A stretch of 64,000 bases of DNA from Sipunculus nudus (GCA_026874595.1 CM049320.1:7007464-7071463), one strand, 5' to 3'. Shown: positions 12,146 through 23,990, counted from the stretch's first letter. The notes: generated from the letters alone by a model not told the origin. Made by a program: numbers and translations.

Positions 12146-15100
12146 ACAAGAGGCCCATGGGCCATGACGCTCAGCTGAACTTGAATTACAAGCATGTTTT
12201 GCATGCAAAATCTAATGAATATGTAGTCATCAGACATTAGTTTAACTGGTATTGCAAGAATTAGTTAATGAGATATTGAAGTTTTTGTATGAAATTTTTT
12301 ACTTTTCTGGGGGGTATTTTGGGGCCCCATAGCTCGAAGGATATGGGTAACAGAGACCTAATTTCTGGTTTCCAAGGAGATTTTTCATGGACCTCTCAGA
12401 ATGCCAGGTTACAAGGTTGTAGGTCCAGTGGTTACGATTTGTGCCTGGTTAACGGACAGACAGACGGACAGATGGACGACGGACAAAGAGTGATCGCTAT
12501 AGCTCAGATGACTTTCAGTCAGCTGAGCTAAAAATTGAAAAAAATACAGATGGCACCACCAGACTGCAGAAACTGATGAATACCCCATGATCAATATCAA
12601 TGCTAAGAATCATGGTGATCAATGCATTAGTTGTTCAGATACTTGAGCTTTTGTATCAAATTTTCTATTATTCTGGGGGGTACTTCTGAGCCCAATAGCT
12701 CGAAGAATATGGGTAACAGAGACCTAATTTGAGGTTTCCAAGGAAACTTTTTATGGGCTTCCCTGCATGTCAAGACAGAAGATTCTAGGTTTAGGCATTA
12801 TGATTTGTGCCCTGCAAATTTCGTAAAAATCGAAAAAATACCAGTGGCGCCATCAGACTGCAGAAACTGATGAAACATTCCAAGATCAATATCCGTGCAA
12901 AGAATTATGGTGATCATTGCAATAGTTTTTCAGATTCTTGAGCTTTTGTATCAAATTTTCCATCATTCTGGTGGGTACTTGGGAGCCCCATAGCTCAAAG
13001 AAAATGGGTAACAGAGACCTTTTTCTAAGTTTCTAAGGAGACTTTTAATGGGCCTCCCTGCATGTCACGAGAGAAGATTCTAGGTCCAGGCATTATGATT
13101 TGTGCCCTGTTAACAGATGACCCCATCTTAAGGTCTCATAAAAAGAAAAAATAATTCGTAAAAATCGAAAAAATACAGGTGGCGCCACCAGACTGCAGAA
13201 ACTGATGAAACATCCCATGATTAATATCCATACAAAGAATCATGGTGATCAATGCAATAGTTGTTCAGATATTTGAGCTTTTGTATCAAATTTTCCATTA
13301 TTCTGGGGGGTACTTCTGAGCCCCATAGCTCAGAGGTTATGGGTAACAGAGACCTAGTTTCATGTTTCCAAGGAGACTTTTCATGGGCCTCCCTGCATGT
13401 CAAGAGAGACGATTCTAGGTCCAGTCATTAGGATTTGTGCCCTGTTAACCGATGACGGCATCTTTTAATGTCTCAAAAATAGAGAAAAAAACACGTAAAA
13501 ATCGAAAAAATACAGGTGGCACCACCAGTCTGCAGAAACTGATGAAACACCCCATGATCAAAATCAATGCAAAGAATCATGGTGATCAATGCAATAGTTG
13601 ATCAGTTACTTGAACTTTTGTATCAAATTTTCCATTATTCTGGGGGGTACTTCGGAGCCCCATAGCTCAGAGGTTATGGGTAACAGAGACCTAATTTCAG
13701 GTTTCCAAGGAGACTTTTTATGGGCCTCTCTGCATGTCAAGAGAGAAGATTCTAGGTCCAGTCGTTACGATTTGTGCCCTGTTAACAGATGACTGCATCT
13801 TCAGAGGTCTCAAAAATAGAGAAAAAAATTCGTAAAAATTGAAAAAATACAGGTGGCGCCACCAGTCAGCAGAACTGATGAAACACTCCATGATCAATAT
13901 CCATGCAAAAAATCATGACCATCAGAAATGTAGTTAATGAGATATTGAAGTTTTTGTATGAAATTTTTGACTATTCTGGGGGGTACTTCGGGGCCCCATA
14001 GCTCGAAGAATATGGGTAACAGAGACCTAATTTGAGGTTTCCAAGGAAACTTTTTATGGGCTTCCCTGCATGTCAAGACAGAAGATTCTAGGTTTAGGCA
14101 TTATGATTTGTGCCCTGCAAATTTCGTAAAAATCGAAAAATACCAGTGGCGCCATCAGACTGCAGAAACTGATGAAACATTCCAAGATCAATATCCGTGC
14201 AAAGAATTATGGTGATCATTGCAATAGTTTTTCAGATACTTGAGCTTTTGTATCAAATTTTCCATCATTCTGGGGGGTACTTGGGAGCCCCATAGCTCAA
14301 AGAAAATGGGTAACAGAGACCTTTTTCTAAGTTTCTAAGGAGACTTTTAATGGGCCTCCCTGCATGTCACGAGAGAAGATTCTAGGTCCAGGCATTATGA
14401 TTTGTGCCCTGTTAACAGATGACCCCATCTTAAGGTCTCATAAAAAGAAAAAATAATTAGTAAAAATCGAAAAAATACAGGTGGCGCCACCAGAGTGCAG
14501 AAACTGATGAAACATCCCATGATCAATATCCATAGAAAGAATCATGGTGATCAATGCAATAGTTGTTCAGATATTTGAGCTTTTGTATCAAATTTTCCAT
14601 TATTCTGGGGGGTACTTCTGAGCCCCATAGCTCAGAGGTTATGGGTAACAGAGACCTAGTTTCATGTTTCCAAGGAGACTTTTCATGGGCCTCCCTGCAT
14701 GTCAAGAGAGACGATTCTAGGTCCAGTCATTAGAATTTGTGCCCTGTTAACCGATGACGGCATCTTTTAATGTCTCAAAAATAGAGAAAAAAACACGTAA
14801 AAATCGAAAAAATACAGGTGGCACCACCAGTCTGCAGAAACTGATGAAACACCCCATGATCAAAATCAATGCAAAGAATCATGGTGATCAATGCAATAGT
14901 TGATCAGTTACTTGAACTTTTGTATCAAATTTTCCATTATTCTGGGGGGTACTTCGGAGCCCCATAGCTCAGAGGTTATGGGTAACAGAGACCTAATTTC
15001 AGGTTTCCAAGGAGACTTTTTATGGGCCTCTCTGCATGTCAAGAGAGAAGATTCTAGGTCCAGTCGTTACGATTTGTGCCCTGTTAACAGATGACTGCAT

Positions 15101-15727
15101 CTTCAGAGGTCTCAAAAATAGAGAAAAAAATTCGTAAAAATTGAAAAAATACAGGTGGCGCCACCAGTCAGCAGAACTGATGAAACACTCCATGATCAAT
15201 ATCCATGCAAAAAATCATGACCATCAGAAATGTAGTTAATGAGATATTGAAGTTTTTGTATGAAATTTTTGACTATTCTGGGGGGTACTTCGGGGCCCCA
15301 TAGCTCGAAGAATATGGGTAACAGAGACCTAATTTCTGGTTTCCATGGACATTTTTTCATTGACCTCTCAATGTCTCAAGAATGAAGATTCTAGGTCCAG
15401 TCTTTACAATTTGTGCCTTGTTAACGGATGTTCACATGTTCTCAAAAATAGAGAAAAAAAATCATAAAAAATCGAAAAATACAGGTGGCGCCACCAGACT
15501 TTTCTGGGGGGTACTTTGGGGCCCCATAGCTCGAAGGATATGGGTAACAGAGACCTAATTTCTGGTTTCCAAGGAGATTTTTCATGGACCTCTCAGAATG
15601 CCAAGTTACAAGGTTCTAGGTCCAGCGGTTAAGATTTGTGCCTGGTTAACGGACGGACAGACGGACAGACGGACGACGGACAAAGAGTGATCGCTATAGC
15701 TCAGATGACTTTCAGTCAGCTGAGCTA
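12146..15727 (-). mobile_element. Helentron-like non-autonomous element, family A copy 1
   Basis: Read on the minus strand, the element starts with TAGCTCAGCTGAC at 15727, carries a satellite core, and ends with the same 10-bp motif inverted (12169-12178). A GGCCCATGGGCC hairpin (12152-12163) and CTTGT follow. Short subterminal inverted repeats, tandem repeats and a terminal hairpin are the architecture described for Helentron-associated interspersed elements, and tandem-core pearl/DTE-type elements are known in bivalves. No protein is encoded. A compact copy with its own terminus occupies 12146-12530 and the amplified core follows directly, so this may be two fused copies. It ends about 560 bp before the GT92 start codon. 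Confidence 0.7.
12531..15500. repeat. 336-bp satellite core in a 1302-bp higher-order repeat
   Basis: A GGTGGCGCCACC-like marker recurs near 12548, 12842, 13178, 13516, 13852, 14144, 14480, 14818, 15154 and 15485, giving spacings of about 294, 336, 338, 336, 292, 336, 338, 336 and 331. The short monomer recurs every fourth unit, so the array is two nearly identical 1302-bp blocks of four monomers plus flanking units. The near identity of the blocks points to a recent duplication by unequal exchange. Confidence 0.85.
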
Positions 15728-16167
15728 ATGAATTGCATTATATTTAATTCCTTTACCTCTAAATGTTGCACACTGCTGACTTATTTACCTCTGATCACAG
15801 TCGACGAAGAAATACAGTCACACTTGTTTTTACGTGAGGAATTTAGGCTGAGAAGATGTACAATGGAATTTTCATGCAAATCAATGGAGTTTGCGTAATA
15901 TATCAAAGAAAGTAACACTGGGCGCCCTTGGACCAAAAGGGGGGGGGGGGCGACCCTCGCCCCCGAGGCTGCAAAGCCTATTTGCATTTGTACATTCGTC
16001 ATTTAGTCGGCCAGGGAAGATATGTTATATATTAATAATGAAGCTACCATTTTTATATCATATTTATTTTCTGAAACAGACTAGGTCATTAAGTAACATT
16101 AGTGTTAAAATTCCATTAAAACACACTCTTTGCCTATTATAACATATTATTGATGTTATATTTTCAG
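15728..16167. other. Intron or upstream sequence of the GT92 gene
   Basis: No coding potential is seen. It contains a 12-G run at 15939-15950 and ends in a T-rich stretch and a good splice acceptor at 16161-16167. Confidence 0.4.
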
Positions 16168-16290
16168 AATTACCATAGACGACAGAGATTGTGGAGTAAT
16201 GCTCGAGCTGGAAGTGAACCTAAAATCAAAATGAACGGAGACTTGGAAGCTCTTGTCATACACAGACAGCTCCCATACTGATTTTCTCAA
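16161..16290 (+). other. Candidate splice acceptor and 5' UTR of the GT92 gene
   Basis: TTTTCAG at 16161-16167 follows an AT-rich tract and would begin a terminal exon at 16168. The 123 bases before the ATG have an in-frame stop (TGA, 16279-16281), so translation cannot start further upstream in this exon. The upstream untranslated exon was not located. Confidence 0.4.
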
Positions 16291-18336
16291 ATGTTCAGTA
16301 CTAGTAATAATATGAACATCATGGCAAAGGGTCGTACATTTGGCCGCCGATGGCGCAGTTTTGCGTGCCCTCTTGTTGTTATAACGATGGTCTCATGGCT
16401 TTGTATCTATGGTTACACAAGCACGAAGAATGTGTCTTCCACTGCGAAAGGGCACAGTCACGTGACCCCACGTTTAAAAAGTTACGTCAGATTTGGTATG
16501 GGTAAGCAAAGTTCAGATAATAAAATGAAAGGATTCAAACTCCCCAGCCCGAAGGAAATTCAGAAGCTTCAAAAACCAAAGTGGGACCAACATTTCGTAA
16601 ATTTTCCCGGGTCTTCGAGACGCGAAGCAGACAAGAGTGATACGAACATACCCGCGCCGCCTATCGGACACCGAGGGTACTCACCAAATAATCGCAAGAA
16701 TTCAATGAGACCAGGCAATCAACATGGTGGCATTCCAGGGAGTACAAGTGAAAGGGGTGTTGCACGGAGTAAATTGGCATCAAAACTGTCCATAAGGATG
16801 AAAGAATCTGAAATTTTGACCAAGCCTCGCCAGAAGGACTTGGCAAAGAAATCACCATGGCAACCAGGATCAGTCATAAAGAGGCCGATCAATACAATGG
16901 AATTTCGGGGGAAAGGCCCGGCAGATGGCGCTGCAAACAAAGACACACGTGCATATATTAAGGAACACCAGGGAGATAGGAATTACGTACCATTTAACAA
17001 AGGTGTCCCCAACCGTGTTAAAATATCTGCAAACAAAATTCAAAATGGCGGAGTTATATCCAAATATTCCCAAAATATTACGGGTGCATCGTCTTCGAGA
17101 TTATACAGCCGCGTGACTGGACCGCCCAGGTCACGTGTAAGACAGACTGATGCATGCTCCTCATACACGTGGCCTTATAGATTTGGTATGACTGATAAGC
17201 AGACATTTCTGCGAGTGTCAGACCTGCGACAAGTATTCGTGTTTTCAGCCTTCGCAGACGACAGACCGGAACTGGGGCAAAGAGTCGTGCGCATAATTGC
17301 AGCGGGGCTTCAACCCGCTTATAACCGTATAAGACCTATGTACTGCTTATTCTGGAAATCCAATGGAAACAACTTGAAATCATACGATGGCGGGGTCGCA
17401 ACGTATAAAACTGTGTATCACAGTACTGCATGGCCTTCCATGTACACGGTGCACTTTCTAACATGCGAAGTGCCGAAAAACGTCACATTTCCGCTGGCAG
17501 TATCAGTCGTTCCTAGAAAGTGTGAAAAACCCGTGCACGTTATACCTATAAAACCTGTATCTCCAGAAAACGGCCATTTCCGTTTTACAAATGCATTGTG
17601 CGTGTCCCCGTTGTATGGAGATGTAGACGTGGGAACATTAGTTGAATTTATAGAAGTCCATAGCATGCTCGGGGTACAGTCTTTCACCTTCTACAATCAC
17701 TCCCTGAGCAAAGACGTGGACAAACTTCTCCGGTTCTACCAAGGACGCGGGAAGGTCAAGGTCGTGCAATGGAACTTTCCAAGAGGCGTGGATCAGTCAT
17801 ACTTCATGCAGCGGGTGGCCTTAAATGACTGCGTTTATAAGTACATGTCTGAAGCTTTATACGTAGGTGTGTATGATTTGGATGAAGTGGCCGTGCCGAG
17901 AGAAACAAACACGTGGACAGAACTCCTGGACAAATTACGAATATCTAACCCCGACTTGGGAGTCTTCATGTTTCAACATGTATACTTTCGAAGAAATACA
18001 ACAGTTAAAAGCAAATATAATTTTATCACACAGGGGTCTTTTTGGAGGACAAAAGAACCATTCCCGCCTGGAAAAATAAGGTGCAAGTCTGTATATATTG
18101 CCAGGAGAGCACTTGAAGTTGATATTCACTTTCCTTACAAATTACTTGGCAATCATTCCGAACATTTAGTGGCGCCGTCTGACGGCCTGCTACATCACTA
18201 CCGTCCAACTCCGATGGAATCCTTCAGAAATCCGTCCAATATGTTTAAGTTTATTGAAGACAGAAGGATGTCTAGTATGAGAACACAGCTCGAGAAACGA
18301 TACACACAGGTTATGTCCGCGTATAATCACAGATGA
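16291..18336 (+). CDS. Glycosyltransferase family 92 (DUF23) type II membrane protein, 681 aa
   Basis: This is a complete single-exon gene. The predicted protein has a short basic cytoplasmic tail (residues 1-23), one membrane segment (about 24-42), a long basic Lys/Ser/Pro/Gly-rich stem (about 45-285) and a luminal enzyme domain. The core GT92 region runs from about residue 434 to 655. It has an FYNHSL strand/loop, the aspartate motif YDLDEVAVPR (residues 528-537, a DxD-like metal or nucleotide-sugar site) and the C-terminal HHYRP motif (635-639). Several N-glycosylation sequons fit a Golgi lumenal enzyme. GT92 enzymes such as nematode GALT-1 transfer galactose from UDP-Gal to N-glycan fucose. 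The family is clear, but donor and acceptor here are inferred. The start is fixed by an in-frame TGA 10 bases upstream; a second ATG at 16312 is possible. The stem is long for the family. Confidence 0.92.
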   Translation: MFSTSNNMNIMAKGRTFGRRWRSFACPLVVITMVSWLCIYGYTSTKNVSSTAKGHSHVTPRLKSYVRFGMGKQSSDNKMKGFKLPSPKEIQKLQKPKWDQHFVNFPGSSRREADKSDTNIPAPPIGHRGYSPNNRKNSMRPGNQHGGIPGSTSERGVARSKLASKLSIRMKESEILTKPRQKDLAKKSPWQPGSVIKRPINTMEFRGKGPADGAANKDTRAYIKEHQGDRNYVPFNKGVPNRVKISANKIQNGGVISKYSQNITGASSSRLYSRVTGPPRSRVRQTDACSSYTWPYRFGMTDKQTFLRVSDLRQVFVFSAFADDRPELGQRVVRIIAAGLQPAYNRIRPMYCLFWKSNGNNLKSYDGGVATYKTVYHSTAWPSMYTVHFLTCEVPKNVTFPLAVSVVPRKCEKPVHVIPIKPVSPENGHFRFTNALCVSPLYGDVDVGTLVEFIEVHSMLGVQSFTFYNHSLSKDVDKLLRFYQGRGKVKVVQWNFPRGVDQSYFMQRVALNDCVYKYMSEALYVGVYDLDEVAVPRETNTWTELLDKLRISNPDLGVFMFQHVYFRRNTTVKSKYNFITQGSFWRTKEPFPPGKIRCKSVYIARRALEVDIHFPYKLLGNHSEHLVAPSDGLLHHYRPTPMESFRNPSNMFKFIEDRRMSSMRTQLEKRYTQVMSAYNHR

Positions 18337-18405
18337 AACACAGTCTCGAAATATAATTATTCTGTGTTAAGCTTTAAACTATGTATGTATGAAGGTATAT
18401 ACATA

Positions 18406-18450
<45 letters not shown>

Positions 18451-18471
18451 GTGTTTATGTGATAGTTTTTT
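18337..18471 (+). other. 3' flank of GT92 gene with (TA)n tract
   Basis: Presumed 3' UTR or flank. No canonical AATAAA is seen close to the stop. A TA microsatellite occupies about 18408-18447. Confidence 0.4.
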
Positions 18472-19410
18472 TAGCTCTGCTAATTAAAGGTCAACTAAGG
18501 TAAAGCATTGGCGCCATATCCGTCGTCCGCCCGTGCGTCTGGTCGTCCGTTAGCAGGGCACAAATCGTAACCGCTGACCCTTTGCAGTATTCCTTTATTT
18601 TGAGACTGCCAAGTTAAATTGATACTATCAGAATTGTAACTGTGGTGTCCTGATACCGTGTGTGCTAATAAGGGCCCCGCTGGAAAAACGGATTCCCTAT
18701 AGTAATCAACCTGTCTGTTTGTCTGTTCGTCTTTCTGTATGTCCGTCAAATTTGTCTCCTGATGATAACTCCAGTTTTGATTAACATAATTTCAAACCTG
18801 ACTTATATATGGCCCACCCCTAAAGCGAGGACTCGATTATTTTTTTGGGTCATGAGGTCCAAGGTCAAAATAACAGTACCTACTTATTCAGACAGATTGT
18901 TGATGCATTTTAAGCCAAACATTTCATCCCAAACCTTCCATCTAGCACATATACCTGACCTGCCAATAGGGGAAGAACCTGATTGATTTTTGGGTCACCA
19001 GGTCAAAGGTCAAGGTCACATGGGCCATCTGTCCACATATTTGATTCTTGATAATAATTTCAATTTGGATATACATATTGGTTTTAAGCTTGACTTATAG
19101 ATTGCCCCTCATTACAGTAAAGACCCTCTTATCTGAAGTCATGAGGTCAGATGTCAAGGTCACAGGACCAACTTCTTTAAAAAGAATATGGATGCATTTA
19201 AAGCCAAACTTTTAATCCCAAACCTTCCATCTTTCAGATATTGCTCAACTGCTAATAGTGGGTCCATTCAAAAATTAGATAACGGATGATAACTCCAGTT
19301 TGGTTAGACAGATTGGCTTCTAACATGATTACAGAACCTTTTTGAAAAAGCCCCAAAACATATCCTATTAGACAAATCCAGCTGAGCGTCGATACCAATG
19401 GGTCCCTATT
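18472..19410 (+). mobile_element. Helentron-like element, family A copy 2, inverted and diverged
   Basis: It is opposite in orientation to the other family A copies. It starts with a diverged TAGCTC-type terminus at 18472, passes through the reverse complement of the GGACGGAC-rich segment, and ends with CAGCTGAGCGTC and an imperfect ACCAATGGGT hairpin near 19379-19405. The core is different from that of copy 1: about three 145-bp units rich in AGGTCA (markers near 18849, 18994 and 19138). The termini are shared but the satellite is not, so cores appear to be swapped between elements. Confidence 0.6.
18840..19260 (+). repeat. 145-bp tandem repeat with AGGTCA motifs
   Basis: Units recur with GTCATGAGGTC or GTCACCAGGTC starts about 145 bp apart. 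The middle unit (about 18998-19017) contains a near-perfect DR1 pair, AGGTCAAAGGTCA, followed by another half-site. This AGGTCA-rich repeat resembles sequences widespread in bivalve genomes. Confidence 0.65.
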
Positions 19411-22400
19411 TTTACATAAAAACCTATGTTTGCGTATATACGTATGATATTTTTGAAGTAACATAAGTTTGCTGTAGTACATTCAAAAAATATATATTAA
19501 TATATGGTGAGCCATGGTGAGTGTCTCGTATTATCAGAAGTTGTACAATCCAGGTAAAATAAATAAAGTTTATATATATTGTTTGTGTAAAGTATGTTGG
19601 TATTACTACAAGAATAGTATTATTACTCACTCTGCAGCCAATGAAATGTCTGAGTCAAGTTTATATAATTGTGAAACCGCATACTGGACGCCTCTTCGTG
19701 AAGTGAAAACTTATCATCTTTTAGCGGGTTTTTTAAGATTGTCTTTGTATTACGTCAGAATCAAAAATTTGCACACATATATCGAATTTATCCAGTCAAC
19801 ATTTCATAATAAAATATATTTTTTTTTTCTCAAATGTTACAATAAATATATAACTCGCACAAATAAATTTGAGAAGTGACGTTGCTTTTTTTAGGCCATT
19901 GCTTATCAATTAATTCACTGGCATGTACTTATCGGTGGGTACCCCTTGTTGGAATGGACTTTACAACTTCCGCAGAAGCAGACGTTGGAGTTTAGAATTG
20001 ATGTGTCTTCGATATTAATGTTTTTATTATACACCAGAAAATGCACACAGTATCCAGACTACCATCTGTTATCCTGATTTACGCCTATGATGTGGTCTTA
20101 TTATATTAGCTTAACTGCAACAGAATATGAAATATTACATACATTATTACACTGGGTTGTAGGATTTACAGGGGGGGGGGGGTTGTGGTGAGATACAAGC
20201 CGTGGATCGTGAACGTGAATCGAATTAACACCATCTGCCCACTGGCATCAATATTTTGTCCACATCATCGACCCACAGGCCCACAACTTCCCGGTGTCCC
20301 AGTCTGCCCTTGAAGAGTTGATATACATGTGTGGTTATGAAATGTTTTAGAAGATATATGCTGAATCTGAATGAATTATTACGTGATATAAACTTTACTC
20401 ATTATTTCGTATGTATTTTTCGTATGAATATGACATTAATTCATTTAAAGTTTAGCGACATTGTTTGTCACGGACAGTTTTGTCTCTTGGATAATTAAAC
20501 GGTATTGACCACATCAGATTGAAAGCTTTGTTTTTAACAGTTCAAATTAAAAGTTGACGGTCACCGTAAAGTCGAGATTCACATGAAGTTTCGTTCAAGT
20601 ATTATTTTTTTTTAAATTCTATCTTAGTGTGCAATATTATAAGGATATCGGCTGTCTACAACTGTGTCATTATAATTGTGTCGGCGGCCATTGCTTCACA
20701 ATTTTTTTTGTCGTAACTGCTAGCCCGCTCAAAGAGGGCTATATTGGTCTAATGGGATTGCATGCCTACTTAGTCTTGTATTACTCGCATATTAAACAGA
20801 TGTTTTGATATTTATTCATCATACCGCATTGTGGTAAAGTGATATGAAAAATGTTTACGATTGAATCTGTATGGACCGTTTTACATTATTGTATATTCAT
20901 ATGGTTTGTTCTTATGTATATATTTTACTTATAACGTATATTTATTCTTTGATATCGTAAGATGGAATATTGATCCATGTTCTTGGGATTTTGAGCTCGA
21001 GGCCCCCATTCCAGAATAAACTTTCATTTCTTTTATATTAGTTTAAAATAATTGTTATATATGATCATGCATCAACTCATTTGTATCTCATCATTCGTTG
21101 TGTGTTTGTACGTTTCATACCAGTTTTTGATATTTTTCCATAAATCTAAGTACAACAGTTGGACTAAACGAGCAAATAATGTGTGATTCGAAATTCCAGT
21201 CCACAGTACCCAAAAGGCATATCTATATTTTGATTTACCGATTGATATAAGACACCAATCCGATTCTCGATAGCTGTGCCAAATTTTTGTTGGCTTCTTC
21301 ATATTTTCTCGATAATCGGTCGAGGATATGCGACATTTGCATTACTCCTGATATTGAGTCGTCGTACAGTAACCGATATTTAATCGCTGAAGGTGGACCG
21401 ATTATCAATAATCAGTATTCCATTTCTTCCGATAGTCGGCCCTGATAAAGCGTAGTTTTTTGTATATAGTTTATTACGGAGGTGAGCAATATACCAATTG
21501 CTTACCCAAATCTTCAGCGGTCCAATTCCATTCTTGGTAATCCATTTCATACACAGGCGCTTGACAAAATGTATTCACCGGTGAGCAATATTACAAGCGT
21601 TACTGGGCCCATTCCCCTCTCACCAATCTAAGCTACCCTCCCCGGGCCACTAATTACAGTTGGTTTCCTTACTTTTGACTGCCTATAAAACTGAATTATG
21701 TTAACATAAAAAATAAATACGGCTTAAAACAACTTTACAGTCTTCCTACATTACCGCTTCTGCTCAGGCTCTTATTTACCATAAGGTATGAAACCTGACA
21801 TAAACACGCGAGAGGTCATGCAGAGAGGTCTTCGTGAGTGTTCATTAATATTCAAATATCAGAAAAAAAACAGGCCACATTATGCAGGTATATTCCCAAC
21901 ATAGGGATATGGAGCCTTATTAGCATACGGCGGTCAAGGTATAAAGCTGAACCAATGATCAAATTATCTTATTTTCAAGCGGAAAACGCACAAACCACTT
22001 AATATTCACTGTCATTCACCATACTATTCCTGATCAATCATGTTAGTGAAGGCTTCATACTGGAAAGGTCTTTAAAGTTGCAGGTACCAGTCTATGGAAA
22101 CACCCCCTTAAAATGGAAACGTGTAACAAACAACTGTTCTGTTCTCATTTAAAAAAATGATTAGATCTTCTCACCTGGAAAAACAAGAAATCATGTTATT
22201 TAAGAGGGAATAAAAAAAAACTTCTTTACATACGAAAAACTTCTATGTGGGAATCCCCTGCGACCTTCTGGGATATTGTAATATCGCTCACATGGTGGAT
22301 ACATGGTGTCATGTTCCTTTTTTTTTCATTCTACCAAGGAGGTTACTGTACTTGATTCTTCCAATGCTCCCACGGGTAACTTTCCTGCAGACCACCACTA

Positions 22401-23778
22401 CGGCAGCCGTGTATATTGACATAGTGTCAAATGTTCAAACTTGACCTACGGGAATGCCCAGTTCTCATTGGTCTGTAACCTCCTTTGTCGAAACAACTGG
22501 CCCAGTGCTCGACCAATGAGAGCGGGGCATTCCCGGGCTTCATCCACGTTAACGCCCAGGCAGACATGATTTGCACGGCGTCAACATACGCCTTCGTTTA
22601 CGGCAAAAGCACCCCGTAGTAGCAGTGATAGCATGAAATAAACTGGAAGGAATGGAATACCGAATTTTTGTGTTCCATTGTAGTTCATTTATATGTTGTT
22701 AGTGTCGCAAATTATGGATGAGGTGAGGTAGGGAAACAGCCAGTAATTTTCCTTGTGCCAAGTGCAATCGCTCATGAATATTAATTCAGTAACCTTATCA
22801 AACAAGGTTGAGCAAGGGCGCCTTTTTTGCTGATTTAAAAGGTCGCATGCATAGTGAATGTGTTTTCAAGTGTATCGTGACCCTTTCCGCCAAGGTCTAA
22901 CGGGCCCTGTTATTTAAGAGGAACAGTTGGATTCCTATAATTATTTTTATTGCGTTCGTCATGGGAACAACACACATCCGTACACCAGCACTCCGGCGAC
23001 AGGCAATGAAATATTCGATTCAAAATTATACATTTCAGTGTTTTCGACTGAATGCGCGCCTCCTTAACTGACGTTGCATTGTACACTTTCCCTTGGGGTA
23101 TTTTCATGCACTTCCTGATACCATGGGAGACCTGTTTACAAAGATACATTGTTTAACTGCTGTCCTATAATCTTTCACCGCTAAGCCTATAATAGTTGCT
23201 GGTTCACATTATATACGTTAACAGCCGTTTCTTTTTAATTTTCTGCCTTATTATACAGATTTAGGCCGGAAAAATCAGTAATTTCAATTTATTATAAAAA
23301 TATACTTAATTTAACGCACGGCTTGACAAGCTATTTATGAGACCGTTTATGGTGAGACTTCACTTAGGCGACAACCTCGGAAAAGCGACCATTTTATCTC
23401 GGTCCCGCTGGTGGTCGTAATTCCGAGGTTTACTGTATTAGACCTGTGCATGGAATAGGATGCTAAATCACATTACCATCTGCATCTTTAAGCACTGCCT
23501 CCTCCACCACCCACATACACACAAACTGTGCTCATTAAACAGTACACGTGGGTTTAATTTGCTTAACTTGTTTTGGTGTTGATGCAAAAATCACTATAAC
23601 AATTGCCAGGAACGGAGGAGTCAGTGGAAGGATGTTCGTATGGGTCAATCGGAAACAAGTGCCAGTGGTGTGTTGTATATTTGCAATATATGTTTTCCTG
23701 ACATACATATCCTTATAAGTGAATGAGGATGCATGGGTCGTATGCTATGCGTCACCATTTTGAAAACGGCAGTTATAA
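19411..23778. other. Intergenic region, no recognised gene
   Basis: AT-rich sequence without a recognisable open frame. Notable small features are a segment at about 19540-19575 that resembles the tail of the SINE candidate at 23.9 kb, a 12-G run near 20171, and a CCAAT-bearing inverted repeat at 22450-22534 within a locally GC-richer segment (about 22440-22620). Confidence 0.5.
22450..22534. repeat. 24-bp inverted repeat carrying two CCAAT boxes
   Basis: The left arm (22450-22473) ends CTCATTGGTC and the right arm (22511-22534) begins GACCAATGAG. The 24-bp arms pair with two mismatches around a 37-bp spacer. Each arm holds one CCAAT box in opposite orientation next to GGGAATGCCC. It could be a bidirectional promoter element, a cruciform or a relic of a small inverted-repeat transposon. 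No gene was found on either side. Confidence 0.6.
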
Positions 23779-23990
23779 AGGGGCCTGGCCAGTCGAGGGG
23801 TAAAACGCTCTCTACGCGGGTTCGATCCCTGGCATGGCTGTGAGCGTGGGTTGTGCAGTTAACCGTCAAGGGCTAGTGGCTCCTGGTTCCTTTACCCCTA
23901 CACACTACCGAACGCCACCATCTTGGTCATGGATATTGCCACGATAAGTTATAATAACTATTTGTACAATCCAAGTAAAATAAGTTTATA
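23779..23990 (+). mobile_element. tRNA-derived SINE candidate
   Basis: The head (about 23781-23845) has a plausible RNA polymerase III A box (TGGCCAGTCGAGGGG) and a good B box (GGTTCGATCCC, 23819-23829) at tRNA-like spacing. A clean cloverleaf is not evident, so this is not a functional tRNA. A non-tRNA body follows and ends in an A/T-rich tail that includes TACAATCCAAGTAAAATAAG. A related tail occurs alone at about 19540-19575. The tRNA of origin cannot be settled by eye. Confidence 0.5.

Noticed and set aside
13221-15094. Recurring 60-64-codon frames in the 336-bp satellite
   Set aside because: Identical short frames recur once per satellite unit on both strands and are broken between units. 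They are repeat shadows.
16661-18208. Several frames overlapping the GT92 gene on both strands
   Set aside because: They are shadows of the 681-codon gene and lack any recognisable domain.
23781-23850. Functional tRNA gene
   Set aside because: A and B boxes are present, but the arms do not pair into a good cloverleaf and non-tRNA sequence follows directly, so a SINE is more likely.
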